A stretch of 39,635 nt of DNA from Deltaproteobacteria bacterium (GCA_024275015.1 JAJRZW010000006.1:1-39635); one strand, 5' to 3'; positions 7,762 through 15,605 are shown, counted from the stretch's first letter. Program-made: numbers and translations. Notes: generated by a model not told the origin, from the letters alone.

Positions 7762-9118
7762 GCCTGTGGAAACAATAAGGGTCGCGCTGTTTGAGGAAAC
7801 CCAGCCCCTCTCCCGTGGCCACGGCCGGACACCCGCGGCACACCGGCCGCAGGCGGCATCCCACGCATTCCTCCGGCCCCTGGCGGATGGATTCGGCCCG
7901 TTCTGAATGATAGATGGCGTCAAGGCTGTCTTCGTGAATGCTGCCTATTCTGGACGGAAACTTGCGGCAGGCGTGGACCTCGCCGTCCGTAAGTATGGAT
8001 ACGAAATTGAAGGCCGCACCGCAGCCATAGCCGGTGCAGCCGCCGAAAAGGCAGTCTCCGTTTCTTTCCATGATTATGTTGAAGAGGTTGTCCTTGATGG
8101 CCATGTGCGCCATGCGTCTGGATACCTCAAGGTATCTTTCCAGCAGCGGGGCATAGCCGTTCCTGTCGGTGCCGGCCAGGCCGATCCCCTCGCCGGTGCG
8201 ACAGAGGCGGTTGAAGGTGAACAGGTCGCACCTGCCTTCCAGCAGTTCCGCGAGGGCTATGAGCTGTTCCTGGTTTTCGCGGTGCAGGGTCAGCATCACC
8301 ATGCTGTAGACGCCCTTTTCCCGGAGCAGATCGAGGAAGGCCAGGGACCGGCGGAAATGTCCCGCCCCGCGGATGCGGTCGTTCGTCTCTTCCAGCCCTT
8401 CCAGGCTTATCTGGTAGAAGGCCGGCGGGGACGCGGCCATGATCCTTTCCAGCGCCTCCTCTCCGCAAGGGTTGCCGAGAACAGCCGTCACCAGGCCGAG
8501 TTCACGGGCCAGGCGGAGAAAATGAAAAAAATCAGGATGCAGCAGGGGATTGCCACCGCTGAAACTCACCTGGCCCCTGACGTTATGGTTGTCGCAGAAA
8601 CGGCGGAACCGGGTGAGTATCATCTCCCCATCCCCTCTCCCCACCCGCCTGCGGACGCTGCGGTCGTAACAGTGACGGCAGTGGAGATCGCAGGCCTGAG
8701 TGATGTGCCATTGCAGGGTGAACACGGCCGGGCGCCTGAATGTTGCCGGAAAGCCGTCCGCGAACCATTCCTCCGGCCTCTGTATCAGCGGGGAGGGGGC
8801 GAGCAGGATGCCGCAGGCCCTGGCATGCTCAAGGACGTGGTCGATTGCGGCGAGGCTTATCCCGTGTTCCTTGGCCGCATGCCATGGATCGGCATCCTCG
8901 ACCACTATTTTCAGGGCAGCCAGATCGGCCGGTTGCGCATCCCTTACGAGTATTTCGCCGAATGGGGTCCTGCAGGCGAGGATCAGGCCGCCGTCTTCAA
9001 GCGGCGAGAGCGACAGGGTGGGGTTGACCGTGTACTCGCCCACATCTTCCACGGGCGCAGGAGTGCGGGCCAACCGCTGTCTTTCACGTTGAATGATGGC
9101 TGATGAGTTATGGCTCAT
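7748..9118 (-). CDS. Radical SAM/SPASM peptide maturase, selenobiotic (SbtM-like) type
   Basis: Predicted to modify a ribosomal peptide using S-adenosylmethionine and iron-sulfur clusters in the cytoplasm. The N-terminal ~120 residues, with NPTLSLSPLEDGG and a helix pair, could be a PqqD-like peptide-recognition domain (inference). The radical SAM cluster motif is ACDLHCRHCY (CX3CX2C), followed by SFSGGNPLLHPDF. The SPASM region holds CGAAFNFVSILTDGEVHAC and CVGCRLRPVCRGC, with a last Cys in DPYCF. The ATG at 9118 overlaps the stop of a 33-codon ORF (ATGA); a GTG at 9166 in frame is the alternative. The Sec-codon peptide gene lies just upstream on the same strand. The SPASM and radical SAM calls are firm; the SbtM assignment rests on the adjacent precursor. 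Confidence 0.85.
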   Translation of the reverse strand: MSHNSSAIIQRERQRLARTPAPVEDVGEYTVNPTLSLSPLEDGGLILACRTPFGEILVRDAQPADLAALKIVVEDADPWHAAKEHGISLAAIDHVLEHARACGILLAPSPLIQRPEEWFADGFPATFRRPAVFTLQWHITQACDLHCRHCYDRSVRRRVGRGDGEMILTRFRRFCDNHNVRGQVSFSGGNPLLHPDFFHFLRLARELGLVTAVLGNPCGEEALERIMAASPPAFYQISLEGLEETNDRIRGAGHFRRSLAFLDLLREKGVYSMVMLTLHRENQEQLIALAELLEGRCDLFTFNRLCRTGEGIGLAGTDRNGYAPLLERYLEVSRRMAHMAIKDNLFNIIMERNGDCLFGGCTGYGCGAAFNFVSILTDGEVHACRKFPSRIGSIHEDSLDAIYHSERAESIRQGPEECVGCRLRPVCRGCPAVATGEGLGFLKQRDPYCFHRLSRD

Positions 9119-9216
9119 GGTTGACGTGGCTGATAGGTTACGGGTGGGGGATGGATGACTGGGCACGACTTCGGCAACGAACAGGGATGCCGGCCCGCCA
9201 CGCAGCCACGATCCAT
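9115..9216 (-). CDS. 33-codon ORF coupled to the radical SAM maturase start
   Basis: The ORF starts at ATG 9216 behind the strong site GAGGAG five bases upstream. It encodes a 33-residue peptide with three Cys and seven Pro, beginning MDRGCVAGRH. Its stop TGA overlaps the maturase ATG as ATGA, a classic coupling arrangement. The maturase ATG has no ribosome binding site of its own, so this ORF probably delivers ribosomes to it. The peptide has no recognisable leader and is probably a coupling device, though a second substrate cannot be excluded. Confidence 0.45.
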   Translation of the reverse strand: MDRGCVAGRHPCSLPKSCPVIHPPPVTYQPRQP

Positions 9217-9308
9217 GATGGCTCCTCTATAGAACGGTCGCGGCCGGTTGTCGAGGGAGGTCCGGCCCCTGGTTGTCCTCCCGGCGCGCGACGCGTTCAG
9301 TTTTCTTG

Positions 9309-9324
9309 CGGTGCGACCGCACCG
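9309..9324 (-). promoter_or_regulatory. SECIS-like hairpin after the second TGA
   Basis: On the minus strand CGGTGC-GGTC-GCACCG forms a perfect 6-bp stem with a GGUC loop, the apical sequence known from the fdhF-type bacterial SECIS that binds SelB. It starts 18 bases after the second TGA (9343-9345) and overlaps the 3' side of the TAA stop. Read on the plus strand, the same hairpin is followed by TTTTT, so a plus-strand terminator is an alternative reading. Confidence 0.6.
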
Positions 9325-9327
9325 TTT

Positions 9328-9543
9328 TTAACGACTGCCGCTTCAGCCGCTGCCCGATGGGGGAGCAGGGGCGGGTTGTTCGGCGCTCCCGGCGCCGGAT
9401 GAGTGTCCTCAGCCGCTGCCGCCCGTTTCATGGTGGGCCGGAGGCGGGGCACTTCCGGGAGAACATCCCGCAATGCCCGCTCCGGCCAGGAGGGCGGTCA
9501 TACTCAGTCCCGCCAGGATTTTTCTGAGATCTTTCCTGTCCAT
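9328..9543 (-). CDS. Selenocysteine-containing RiPP precursor (SbtA-like), two in-frame TGA codons
   Basis: Reading TGA as selenocysteine (U) at 9409-9411 and 9343-9345 gives a 71-residue peptide ending at TAA. It starts at ATG 9543 behind AAGGAG with an 8-base spacer. The leader is MDRKDLRKILAGLSMTALL, then AGAGIAGCSPG, a Pro/Ala/His linker, then the two core motifs GGSGUGHSSG and SGSGUSGSR. Both U residues follow GSG, the pattern I recall for selenobiotic precursors. SECIS-like hairpins follow both TGAs (11 and 18 bases downstream). The adjacent radical SAM/SPASM gene is the expected maturase. IAGC in the leader also resembles a lipobox, but the charge and MDxKDL start fit a RiPP leader. 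Host Sec machinery is needed and lies outside the window. Standard gene callers would stop at codon 45. Confidence 0.85.
9381..9397 (-). promoter_or_regulatory. SECIS-like hairpin after the first TGA
   Basis: On the minus strand CGGCGC-CGGGA-GCGCCG is a perfect 6-bp stem with a 5-base loop. It begins exactly 11 bases after the TGA at 9409-9411, the same spacing and 17-base hairpin size as in E. coli fdhF. The loop is CGGGA and not GGUC, so it is a weaker match than the second hairpin. It lies within the coding sequence, as bacterial SECIS elements do. Confidence 0.5.
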
Positions 9544-9591
9544 TCGCAAAACTCCTTGTCTTTGGGTTATTCGGCCGGACCTGTAATGATA

Positions 9592-9621
9592 ATAATATCT
9601 GATTCTATATCATTAACTAAA
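9592..9621 (-). promoter_or_regulatory. Candidate promoter of the selenopeptide gene
   Basis: On the minus strand TTTAGT and TATTAT are separated by 18 bases in AT-rich DNA, about 50 bases before the peptide start. The -10 matches 5 of 6 consensus bases, the -35 only 3 of 6. It lies directly downstream of a repeat element that would insulate it from the upstream FliK-like gene. Confidence 0.35.
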
Positions 9622-9640
9622 GACAGGGAATTTTTTTTAA

Positions 9641-9790
9641 TGGACTCGTAACGGACTAAAAAAACCGTCCATGGCTTTTTCAAGTCCGGTTGGCAAAAGC
9701 CAACCTCTCGATTTCACCGGGGTTTTCAACCCGGCAAAATCGGCGGCGCGGACATCAGCCGCGTACAGTCCGATTTTCAACGGAATGTTA
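9641..9790 (-). repeat. Hairpin-rich repeat family A, copy 3 (inverted orientation)
   Basis: Read on the minus strand it runs from CCGTTGAAAATCGGACTG through CGCGCCGCCGATTTTGCCGG, GGTTGGCTTTTGCCAACC and CTTGAAAAAGCC. This is the same order as in the copies at 15912 and 29591. The second hairpin has lost its inner part but keeps TTGGC/GCCAA pairing. It sits between the end of the FliK-like gene and the selenopeptide promoter, a likely transcription barrier. Confidence 0.75.
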
Positions 9791-9817
9791 ACCGTTCTTC
9801 CGACAGCAAAAATATAT

Positions 9818-10771
9818 TCAGACCCTGGTATCAAGAAGGGATTTACCTCCCCCGGCACTCAAAACCCGGGCAAGTTCGGCCCGCATTCCCGGGGACTCGG
9901 AACGTACCGTGATCTCCACCGTCTTCCCGCTCATCACCACCAGCCGATCTTTCAGATCACCAAGTTCCCGACGCAGATACTGCCGCGCCGCCTCGGTCGC
10001 AAGCCAGATATCCCCTCTGATGCCGGCCGCACTGATACCCACCCGGGCCCGAACCTCACCGAGAGAGGAGAGAAGAAGAAAAAATTCCGCCACCCACGAA
10101 GGGGCCGTGTCGCGGCCGGAGTCATCTCCCCGGGAAAAAAACCAGGCGCCATAACCATTACCGTGGTCATATAAAAAAGGAAAAGCGCCATAAAACCCAC
10201 CTCCCCCAGGCGTAGCAGCATTAAATTGCTGCATAAGGCTGAATATATCGCCGTGGCCGGGGGGGGCAATACCCTCACGATCATCTCCGGCGGAACGCCC
10301 CCGACCGACGCGACCAGCCTTATCCGGTAAAAAAGCAGCCAGAAGGCGCAACAAGGCCTGCAGGTCAGGCTGATCAGCAAACAGAGGCAGGGGGAGCGTG
10401 GCCGAATCAGCCCGGCCCGGAGTCATGGCAGAGGCAAAAGTGGCCGGGTCATTACGGTCGAGCAGGGCCATAAGCCGGGAAAAAAGGATGGCAGGGTTTT
10501 TACCGTCAGCAGTGACCGGAATCAGAAGCGGCGGCGGCCCCGGATCTTTCACCTCAAGGAAAATTTCTTCGCCCGGAGCCAATTTGATCCCGCTCCGGGC
10601 GACCACGGTGCGACCGTCAATATCAAGGCTTAAAAGATCGCCGGACTCCACCGCCACCACCCGGGCGGAAAAGATCCGCCCCTGGGTCATCTTTGCCCAC
10701 AGGCCACGGGATGAAGACCGCTCCCCGCCGCCCGCGGCATCGGCCTGCAAGAGAACACCGGAAATCTTCAT
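9818..10771 (-). CDS. FliK C-terminal-like domain protein
   Basis: 317 residues. The N-terminal half carries a small beta domain (GRIFSARVVAVESGDLLSLD...LAPGEEIFLEV) and a low-complexity Gly/Ala/Asp linker. The C-terminal ~90 residues (LLSSLGEVRARVGISAAG, IWLATEAARQYLRRELGDL, then a KTVEITVRSE strand) resemble the FliK hook-length-control C-terminal domain. No other flagellar gene is in the window, so the domain may be reused for another role. The gene ends the unit started by the histidine kinase gene (5 bases apart). The fold call is tentative; 'hypothetical protein' is the safe alternative. Confidence 0.55.
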   Translation of the reverse strand: MKISGVLLQADAAGGGERSSSRGLWAKMTQGRIFSARVVAVESGDLLSLDIDGRTVVARSGIKLAPGEEIFLEVKDPGPPPLLIPVTADGKNPAILFSRLMALLDRNDPATFASAMTPGRADSATLPLPLFADQPDLQALLRLLAAFLPDKAGRVGRGRSAGDDREGIAPPGHGDIFSLMQQFNAATPGGGGFYGAFPFLYDHGNGYGAWFFSRGDDSGRDTAPSWVAEFFLLLSSLGEVRARVGISAAGIRGDIWLATEAARQYLRRELGDLKDRLVVMSGKTVEITVRSESPGMRAELARVLSAGGGKSLLDTRV

Positions 10772-10776
10772 TACGG

Positions 10777-12720
10777 TTAAGACGTCGCCGCCTGCTGGAC
10801 GTCACTTACGGCCAGCGGCAGGGTGACCGTGGCCACCATCCCGCCTTCGGGCTTACTGCGAAAGGAAAACACCCCGTCGTGGGCCTCGGCGATCTTGGAG
10901 ACCAGACTCAGGCCCATGCCGGTACCGTAAGTCTTGGTGGTAAAGAACGGATCGGTCGCGTGCTCAACGTGGCCGTTCTTCATCCCCCGGCCGGTATCAC
11001 TTACCACAATCTCAACCCGCCCATCATCAACCCGGGCAACAAAAATCCGCAAGACACCACCATCGGCCATGGCCTCAACCGCGTTCTTGAACAGATGAAG
11101 GAACATCTGCCGCAAACGCTCGGGATCTGCGTTGACGAAAATATCATCGTCGACCCCAAACTCCACCGTAATACCATTCTTCTCCACCGACTGCTGCACC
11201 AGGATCATGGTCTTGCGCAGAAGTCCGGCAAGAGCAATACGGCCAAAGACCATCCCTTCGGTTTCAACAAAATCAAAGAGATCGTTCATGGTCATCTCAA
11301 GCCGGGCCGACTCCTTGGTGATTACCTGTAAATACTTTAGCCATTCCGGATCATCGGTCTTGCGGGCAAGAATCCGCGCCACCCCGCCGATGGAGGTAAT
11401 GGGATTACGGATCGCGTGGACCAACTGCGCCGCCATCTGTCCTAAGGCGGTAAAACGATCAGATGCCACAAGAAGGTCACGACTGTGATCAAGTTCACGG
11501 GTCAGATCTTCAAGCTGAGCGATCTTGCGGTTCATCTCGGCATAGAGGTGACTGTGCTCGATCGCCAGCGATGCCTGACTGGCAAAAAGCTCAATGGCGC
11601 TGACCATCCCGTCGGTGATAGGGTCACCGTTGATTAGGTTGTCGACAATGATCACTCCGAAGGACTGCCGCGGAGAAAAGAGCGGCACCACGACAAAATC
11701 CTCGCTTCCCAGAAGTTCGATCAGCTCCACCGGCACCGACAGAACCTCTTCCTCACTCCCGTCCCCCCGCCGCTCTCCGCCGTTAAAATCATGGCTGGGA
11801 CCCTGACGGCGGTCAACGGGGACTGGATGGCTGCCATTCTCCCGCAACACCTTGATACTTCGACGTTCAAGCAATGCTTTGATCAGAATATTATCACCCT
11901 CGTTCAAGGGAATATCAAATTGCCGCACCACCTGATTTACCGGGGTATCGTCATGGCAGGTATGGCGCAAAGACTTGATAATATCAATGAAACCAAGATC
12001 CTTTTCCTCGATCTCGCTCCAGATCCGTCCCGCCTCATCACGGCAGACAGGACCGATGGCCAGATGACCTTTCAACCGCTGACCGTCATCGGATAGCATG
12101 GCCAGAAAGGCACGGTTGAACCGCAGGCCCTCACGGGCGGTGATCCCGACCAGAATAGCCTGAAGGATCTCGTCGACCTCAACCGTGCTGAGGTAGGCGG
12201 TGTTCATCTTGATCGACAGATGATGGAGGACGTTGATGCGGAAATGGGCCTTTTCAAGGTCTTCATGGTAGCGACGGTTCTCAAAGATCAGGCGCCGTTT
12301 CTCCAGAGTGCGCTTGACCACAAACTGAATCTCGTTGAAAGGCGCGGGTTTGGCAAGAAAATCATCCGCCCCGTCGCGAATGCACTCCATCGCCACTCTG
12401 AGATCGGCAACCCCGGTAAGCATCACCACCGCCGCGTCGGGATTGCGCTCAACCACGTCTTTCAATACCGCCCGGCCATCACGGTCGGGGAGACCAATAT
12501 CGAGAAGAATCAGGGCGACATTACACCGGGCCATGATCTCCAGAAGTTCGGTGCCGCTGCCGGCGGCCTCGGTGGCAAACCCCTGGGCGCGGAGATAACG
12601 GCACACGGTGTCGCGGATATCAATATCGTCATCGACCACCACCAGACACTCACCGGCAAAGAGCAATTGTTCCGGGGGCATCGCAATATGCTGTCTCAGT
12701 CCCGAGACCGCTACTACCAT
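10777..12720 (-). CDS. Two-component hybrid: receiver-GAF-histidine kinase
   Basis: 647 residues. The N-terminal receiver domain (about 24-140) has the acidic triad VVVDDDID, phosphoacceptor Asp in LILLDIGLPDRDG, Thr in MLTG and Lys in FLAKPA. Residues about 165-410 form a GAF-type sensor interrupted by a charged, disordered insert (VDRRQGPSHDFNGGERRGDG). Then come HisKA with the H box LVHAIRNPITSIGG and HATPase_c with N box HLFKNAVEAM, DTGRGM, PFFTTK and GTGMGLSLV. No membrane segment is present, so it senses a cytoplasmic cue or is itself a phosphorelay target. No separate output regulator lies next to it. Start could be the inner Met at about residue 14. Confidence 0.92.
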   Translation of the reverse strand: MVVAVSGLRQHIAMPPEQLLFAGECLVVVDDDIDIRDTVCRYLRAQGFATEAAGSGTELLEIMARCNVALILLDIGLPDRDGRAVLKDVVERNPDAAVVMLTGVADLRVAMECIRDGADDFLAKPAPFNEIQFVVKRTLEKRRLIFENRRYHEDLEKAHFRINVLHHLSIKMNTAYLSTVEVDEILQAILVGITAREGLRFNRAFLAMLSDDGQRLKGHLAIGPVCRDEAGRIWSEIEEKDLGFIDIIKSLRHTCHDDTPVNQVVRQFDIPLNEGDNILIKALLERRSIKVLRENGSHPVPVDRRQGPSHDFNGGERRGDGSEEEVLSVPVELIELLGSEDFVVVPLFSPRQSFGVIIVDNLINGDPITDGMVSAIELFASQASLAIEHSHLYAEMNRKIAQLEDLTRELDHSRDLLVASDRFTALGQMAAQLVHAIRNPITSIGGVARILARKTDDPEWLKYLQVITKESARLEMTMNDLFDFVETEGMVFGRIALAGLLRKTMILVQQSVEKNGITVEFGVDDDIFVNADPERLRQMFLHLFKNAVEAMADGGVLRIFVARVDDGRVEIVVSDTGRGMKNGHVEHATDPFFTTKTYGTGMGLSLVSKIAEAHDGVFSFRSKPEGGMVATVTLPLAVSDVQQAATS

Positions 12721-12827
12721 CTAGTCTCCCTGGTATCCGAAAAATTACACGGGGCAAACGATAAACCCCGACTTTACTTCAGGCTATTGTGCCACCGCCA
12801 TCCATGTCAAGGAATAAGAGATGAAAT

Positions 12828-12867
12828 GGTAAAAGGCGCGCCCCGGCCAGGGACACGCCTTTTTACC
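12828..12867. terminator. Bidirectional terminator between yeeE-type gene and kinase gene
   Basis: GGTAAAAGGCG (12828-12838) pairs with CGCCTTTTTACC (12856-12867) around a GC-rich loop. The T-rich 3' arm works in both directions. On the minus strand it follows the sulfur transporter gene, upstream of the kinase gene. The rest of 12721-12916 shows no gene. Confidence 0.65.
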
Positions 12868-12916
12868 ACTGCGAATTTCAACAAACCCCAGACTGTCGAC
12901 CGGAGCATTGATATAC

Positions 12917-14179
12917 TTACATCGGTACGATGAGTTTGTTGGAATCCTCATTCCATTTCACCACCACATACCAAATCCCCATGGCAATGGCGATAAGGGA
13001 CAGGGTGCCGCCGTAACCAAGGAAGGTATCGGGCATGTAAACGAATTTGCCCAGATGGCCGCTAAACACCAGGAGCTTGTCGGTATCGGCGTCATCAAGA
13101 AAATCAGCCCAGGCAACACGGCCCTCGAAATCCATACTCTTGAACCACGCGGTCATCAGAGAATTGGCTATCCCGAAGAAAGGGACCACGATCCACAGTT
13201 TGAGCTGACCCTCGCCGACCCGCCACAGGGTACCGGTACCACAGCCACCGGCAAACATGGCCCCGAGACCGAAGATAATCCCGCCGACAAAACCGCCCCA
13301 GCCAAAGGTACCGCGAACGTAATGAATCGGGTTGGCCAGGCCGCCGGCCTTCAAAACCGTAACCCCGACCGCAACAAGAAACACACTCAGGGCCACTGAC
13401 TTGGCCAGGGTACAGTCGCCGGTCATATGCGGCTCACGGAAACCCTGAATCATGCACCAGCGTCCCCGGTGCATGGTGTAGCCGAGACCGAGTGAGATAA
13501 GAAGAATACCGCCCATCTTGCTCATGTAATCGTTGCTACTGGCGGAATAATGATAGGCGCCCCAGATCATCCAGGCAAGGGCTCCGAGTCCGAGGACAAT
13601 CTTTACCGCAAAGGGCATCTCAAATGTCTTGGCCCCGCCTGAGCCCCAGGAAATATGTTCCATCTCGAAATAAAGGCATTTAAGACCGACAACCGCGCCG
13701 ATTACCAGACCGGCCCACATGGCAAAACCATTGGCGGAGAGGTTGCCGATGGCGTTATAGAAACCGCCGACATTACAGCCACCGGCGATGGCGGCCCCGA
13801 CGCCCATGAGAATACCGGCAATGATCGCCTTGACCATCTCACGGTAAGGCGGGATCCGAAAGGCGAAATTATTGCCGAGACAGGCGGAGACAAAGGCTCC
13901 ACCGATGAAACCAACACCGATGAGCGAGCCGGAATTGGCAAAAATCGCCCTGGGAGCGCCATCCTTGAACATATCAAAAGGGTTAACCCCCATCCTGAAC
14001 AGGATCCAGTCACCCCAGTTACGCACCGCGCCCACCGCGCCCCAGGGACGCATCCAGGCCAGGATCAGCACGCTCAAAAAAGCGACGATAATTCCTGAGG
14101 TGTACGCGTTCCACTCATCCTGACACAACCCCTTATAAAGTTGTTTGAACTTGCCGCCGAAACCGCTGCCAGCACCCAT
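12917..14179 (-). CDS. YeeE/YedE-family thiosulfate/sulfur transporter (TsuA-like)
   Basis: Polytopic membrane protein of 420 residues with about nine to ten hydrophobic segments. It belongs to the family in which TsuA imports thiosulfate through a cysteine relay. The conserved Cys motifs are visible: GGCNVGGFYNA, GRWCMIQGFREP and GGCGTGTLWRVGEG. It is divergent from a tusA-like gene, the usual TsuA/TsuB pairing. Ribosome binding site GGAGGAG precedes the ATG. The imported sulfur species is inferred from the family. Confidence 0.9.
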   Translation of the reverse strand: MGAGSGFGGKFKQLYKGLCQDEWNAYTSGIIVAFLSVLILAWMRPWGAVGAVRNWGDWILFRMGVNPFDMFKDGAPRAIFANSGSLIGVGFIGGAFVSACLGNNFAFRIPPYREMVKAIIAGILMGVGAAIAGGCNVGGFYNAIGNLSANGFAMWAGLVIGAVVGLKCLYFEMEHISWGSGGAKTFEMPFAVKIVLGLGALAWMIWGAYHYSASSNDYMSKMGGILLISLGLGYTMHRGRWCMIQGFREPHMTGDCTLAKSVALSVFLVAVGVTVLKAGGLANPIHYVRGTFGWGGFVGGIIFGLGAMFAGGCGTGTLWRVGEGQLKLWIVVPFFGIANSLMTAWFKSMDFEGRVAWADFLDDADTDKLLVFSGHLGKFVYMPDTFLGYGGTLSLIAIAMGIWYVVVKWNEDSNKLIVPM

Positions 14180-14468
14180 AGTTCTCCTCCCGCTTATTCA
14201 TTTTGGCGCAATTGAGACACAGTTCCGCAAGAAACCGCTCCCCCCGCAATATATAAAATCCTAACGTTTGAATTTTCCCTATTAACCGCGACGGTGTTTT
14301 TTGTCAAGTTTGATCAGCTCCCCTGCCGTGATTCCAGACTACGACAATGTGTCATAAAAACCAACGATGCCAATGACGGTTCTGAAGAATGAATTATCCT
14401 TACCAGGACAAGGAATCGCAGCATTCCCCCCCCGTCGGCGCGTCAATGAATCACGATTCACTTTCACC

Positions 14469-14497
14469 TTGACAGCCCGAAGCAATCTTGGTAATCA
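14469..14497 (+). promoter_or_regulatory. Candidate promoter of the tusA-dsrE operon
   Basis: A perfect -35 hexamer TTGACA (14469-14474) is followed after 17 bases by TAATCA, a poor -10. It lies about 105 bases upstream of the tusA start in the divergent gap 14180-14602, which holds no other gene I can support. The -35 is clear; the promoter call is tentative. Confidence 0.3.
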
Positions 14498-14602
14498 AAT
14501 TTAATTTTGATCCATGTTGAAGATATATATGAACGGAGCTGTGATTCCGGTCATCTCATCATTAAATTTTCTGGAAGTCAATCAACATTAAGGAGGAAAA
14601 CC

Positions 14603-14860
14603 ATGAGTGACAACAAAATCGCCCCCGAGGGCATCAGTGCGGACCGCACCCTTGACGCCAAAGGCCTGAGCTGCCCGATGCCGCTGCTGCGGACCAAAAA
14701 GGAAATGGACAAAATCGAATCCGGCCAGGTCCTCGAGATCCTCGGCACCGACCCCGGCTCCCGTAACGACCTCCCCGGTTGGTGTGACCGCAGCGGCCAT
14801 GAGTACCTGGGAGAGGCCGAGGATTCCGGCTTTTTCCACTTCTATATCAAGAAGGGCTGA
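14603..14860 (+). CDS. TusA-family sulfur carrier protein
   Basis: An 85-residue cytoplasmic sulfur-transfer protein. The persulfide-carrying Cys24 is in the family motif GLSCPMPLLRTKKEM, and Cys61 in DLPGWCDRSGHEYLG is a second conserved site. The start is fixed by AGGAGG six bases upstream of ATG 14603; a longer frame upstream lacks such a signal. It is divergent from the YeeE-type transporter and leads the DsrE-like genes, so it probably accepts sulfur at the membrane and hands it on. Confidence 0.92.
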   Translation: MSDNKIAPEGISADRTLDAKGLSCPMPLLRTKKEMDKIESGQVLEILGTDPGSRNDLPGWCDRSGHEYLGEAEDSGFFHFYIKKG

Positions 14861-14958
14861 GACCTTAGTCTTTAAAATAGAAATGGTTTAATTCCATCAC
14901 CGGCGCATCGACCATAATATATGATCGATGCGCCGCGGATTTTACTGGAGGAAAAAAA

Positions 14959-15273
14959 ATGGCAAAGAGTTTAGGTATCTTTGTAACCAATCCCGACAAT
15001 TTCCGTCATGTTGAGGGTATTGTCAAGGCCGCCAAGGGCAAGGGCTGCAAGGTCAAGGTCTTCTTCACCTGGACCGCGACCCATAACTCAAAGCTCGCGG
15101 AATTCCCCGCCCTCTGCGAACTGGCCGACGATGTTTCCATCTGTGTCGACAGTTACGCCAAGCAGGGCTATGACCGGGATGACGTCCCCCCGGGGCTTGA
15201 TCCCAAGAAAATGGCGACCCAGGCCCAGCACGGCGAAATCATCGAAGACTATGACTGTTATCTGAGCTTATAG
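14959..15273 (+). CDS. DsrE-like sulfur-relay protein
   Basis: A 104-residue small alpha/beta protein with the DsrE/F-type start (KSLGIFVTNPDNFRHVEGIVKAAKGKGCKVKVFFTW). Cys residues at about 30, 54 and 63 (KGCKV, ALCELA, SICVDS) could carry persulfide. GGAGGAAAAAAA precedes the ATG. It lies 98 bases after tusA and 13 bases before a second DsrE-like gene. Subunit type within the DsrEFH family cannot be fixed by eye. Confidence 0.8.
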   Translation: MAKSLGIFVTNPDNFRHVEGIVKAAKGKGCKVKVFFTWTATHNSKLAEFPALCELADDVSICVDSYAKQGYDRDDVPPGLDPKKMATQAQHGEIIEDYDCYLSL

Positions 15274-15286
15274 GGAGTTATTAAAA

Positions 15287-15589
15287 ATGGAATACAAAAA
15301 AGTATGTTTGATGTACCGGAACAAGGATTACGCCATCGACGGCATCCGCTCCGCCCTCGGCCTTGCGGTTGAAAACATGTACTCCTACGGCGTGGTCATG
15401 GATGCCGAACTTGAGCCCCTGGACGAGATGAACCAGGAAAGCGTCGAGATGCTCCGCGACATGGAAGGCGAAGTGTATACCACCGTGCCGGCCAATGTCG
15501 ACAAATGTGGTTTTGAGCCCTTGACCATCGAGGAGCTGGGCGAAAAACTCCGTGAAATGACCATCGTCGTACCCTACGGCCTCAAATAA
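15287..15589 (+). CDS. DsrE/DsrF-like small protein
   Basis: A 100-residue protein starting MEYKKVCLMYRNKDYAIDG, with the alternation of strands and helices of the DsrE/F fold (ALGLAVENMYSYGVVMDAEL). It has Cys at positions 7 and about 73 (DKCGFE). GGGAGTTATTAAAA precedes the ATG. It is tightly packed between the DsrE-like gene and a 57-codon gene, so the three probably form one complex or relay. Exact family membership is uncertain. Confidence 0.7.
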   Translation: MEYKKVCLMYRNKDYAIDGIRSALGLAVENMYSYGVVMDAELEPLDEMNQESVEMLRDMEGEVYTTVPANVDKCGFEPLTIEELGEKLREMTIVVPYGLK

Positions 15590-15605
15590 CCCGGGAGCAA
15601 AGAAA

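Noticed and set aside
7907-9103. Long open plus-strand frame of about 398 codons
   Set aside because: It is antisense to the radical SAM gene, whose minus-strand frame has CX3CX2C and SPASM cysteine motifs; the plus frame shows no family features and is open because of GC-rich codon use.
9309-9324. Plus-strand rho-independent terminator (hairpin plus TTTTT)
   Set aside because: No plus-strand gene ends nearby; the position relative to the second TGA and the GGUC loop make the SECIS reading on the minus strand more likely. Kept only as an alternative.
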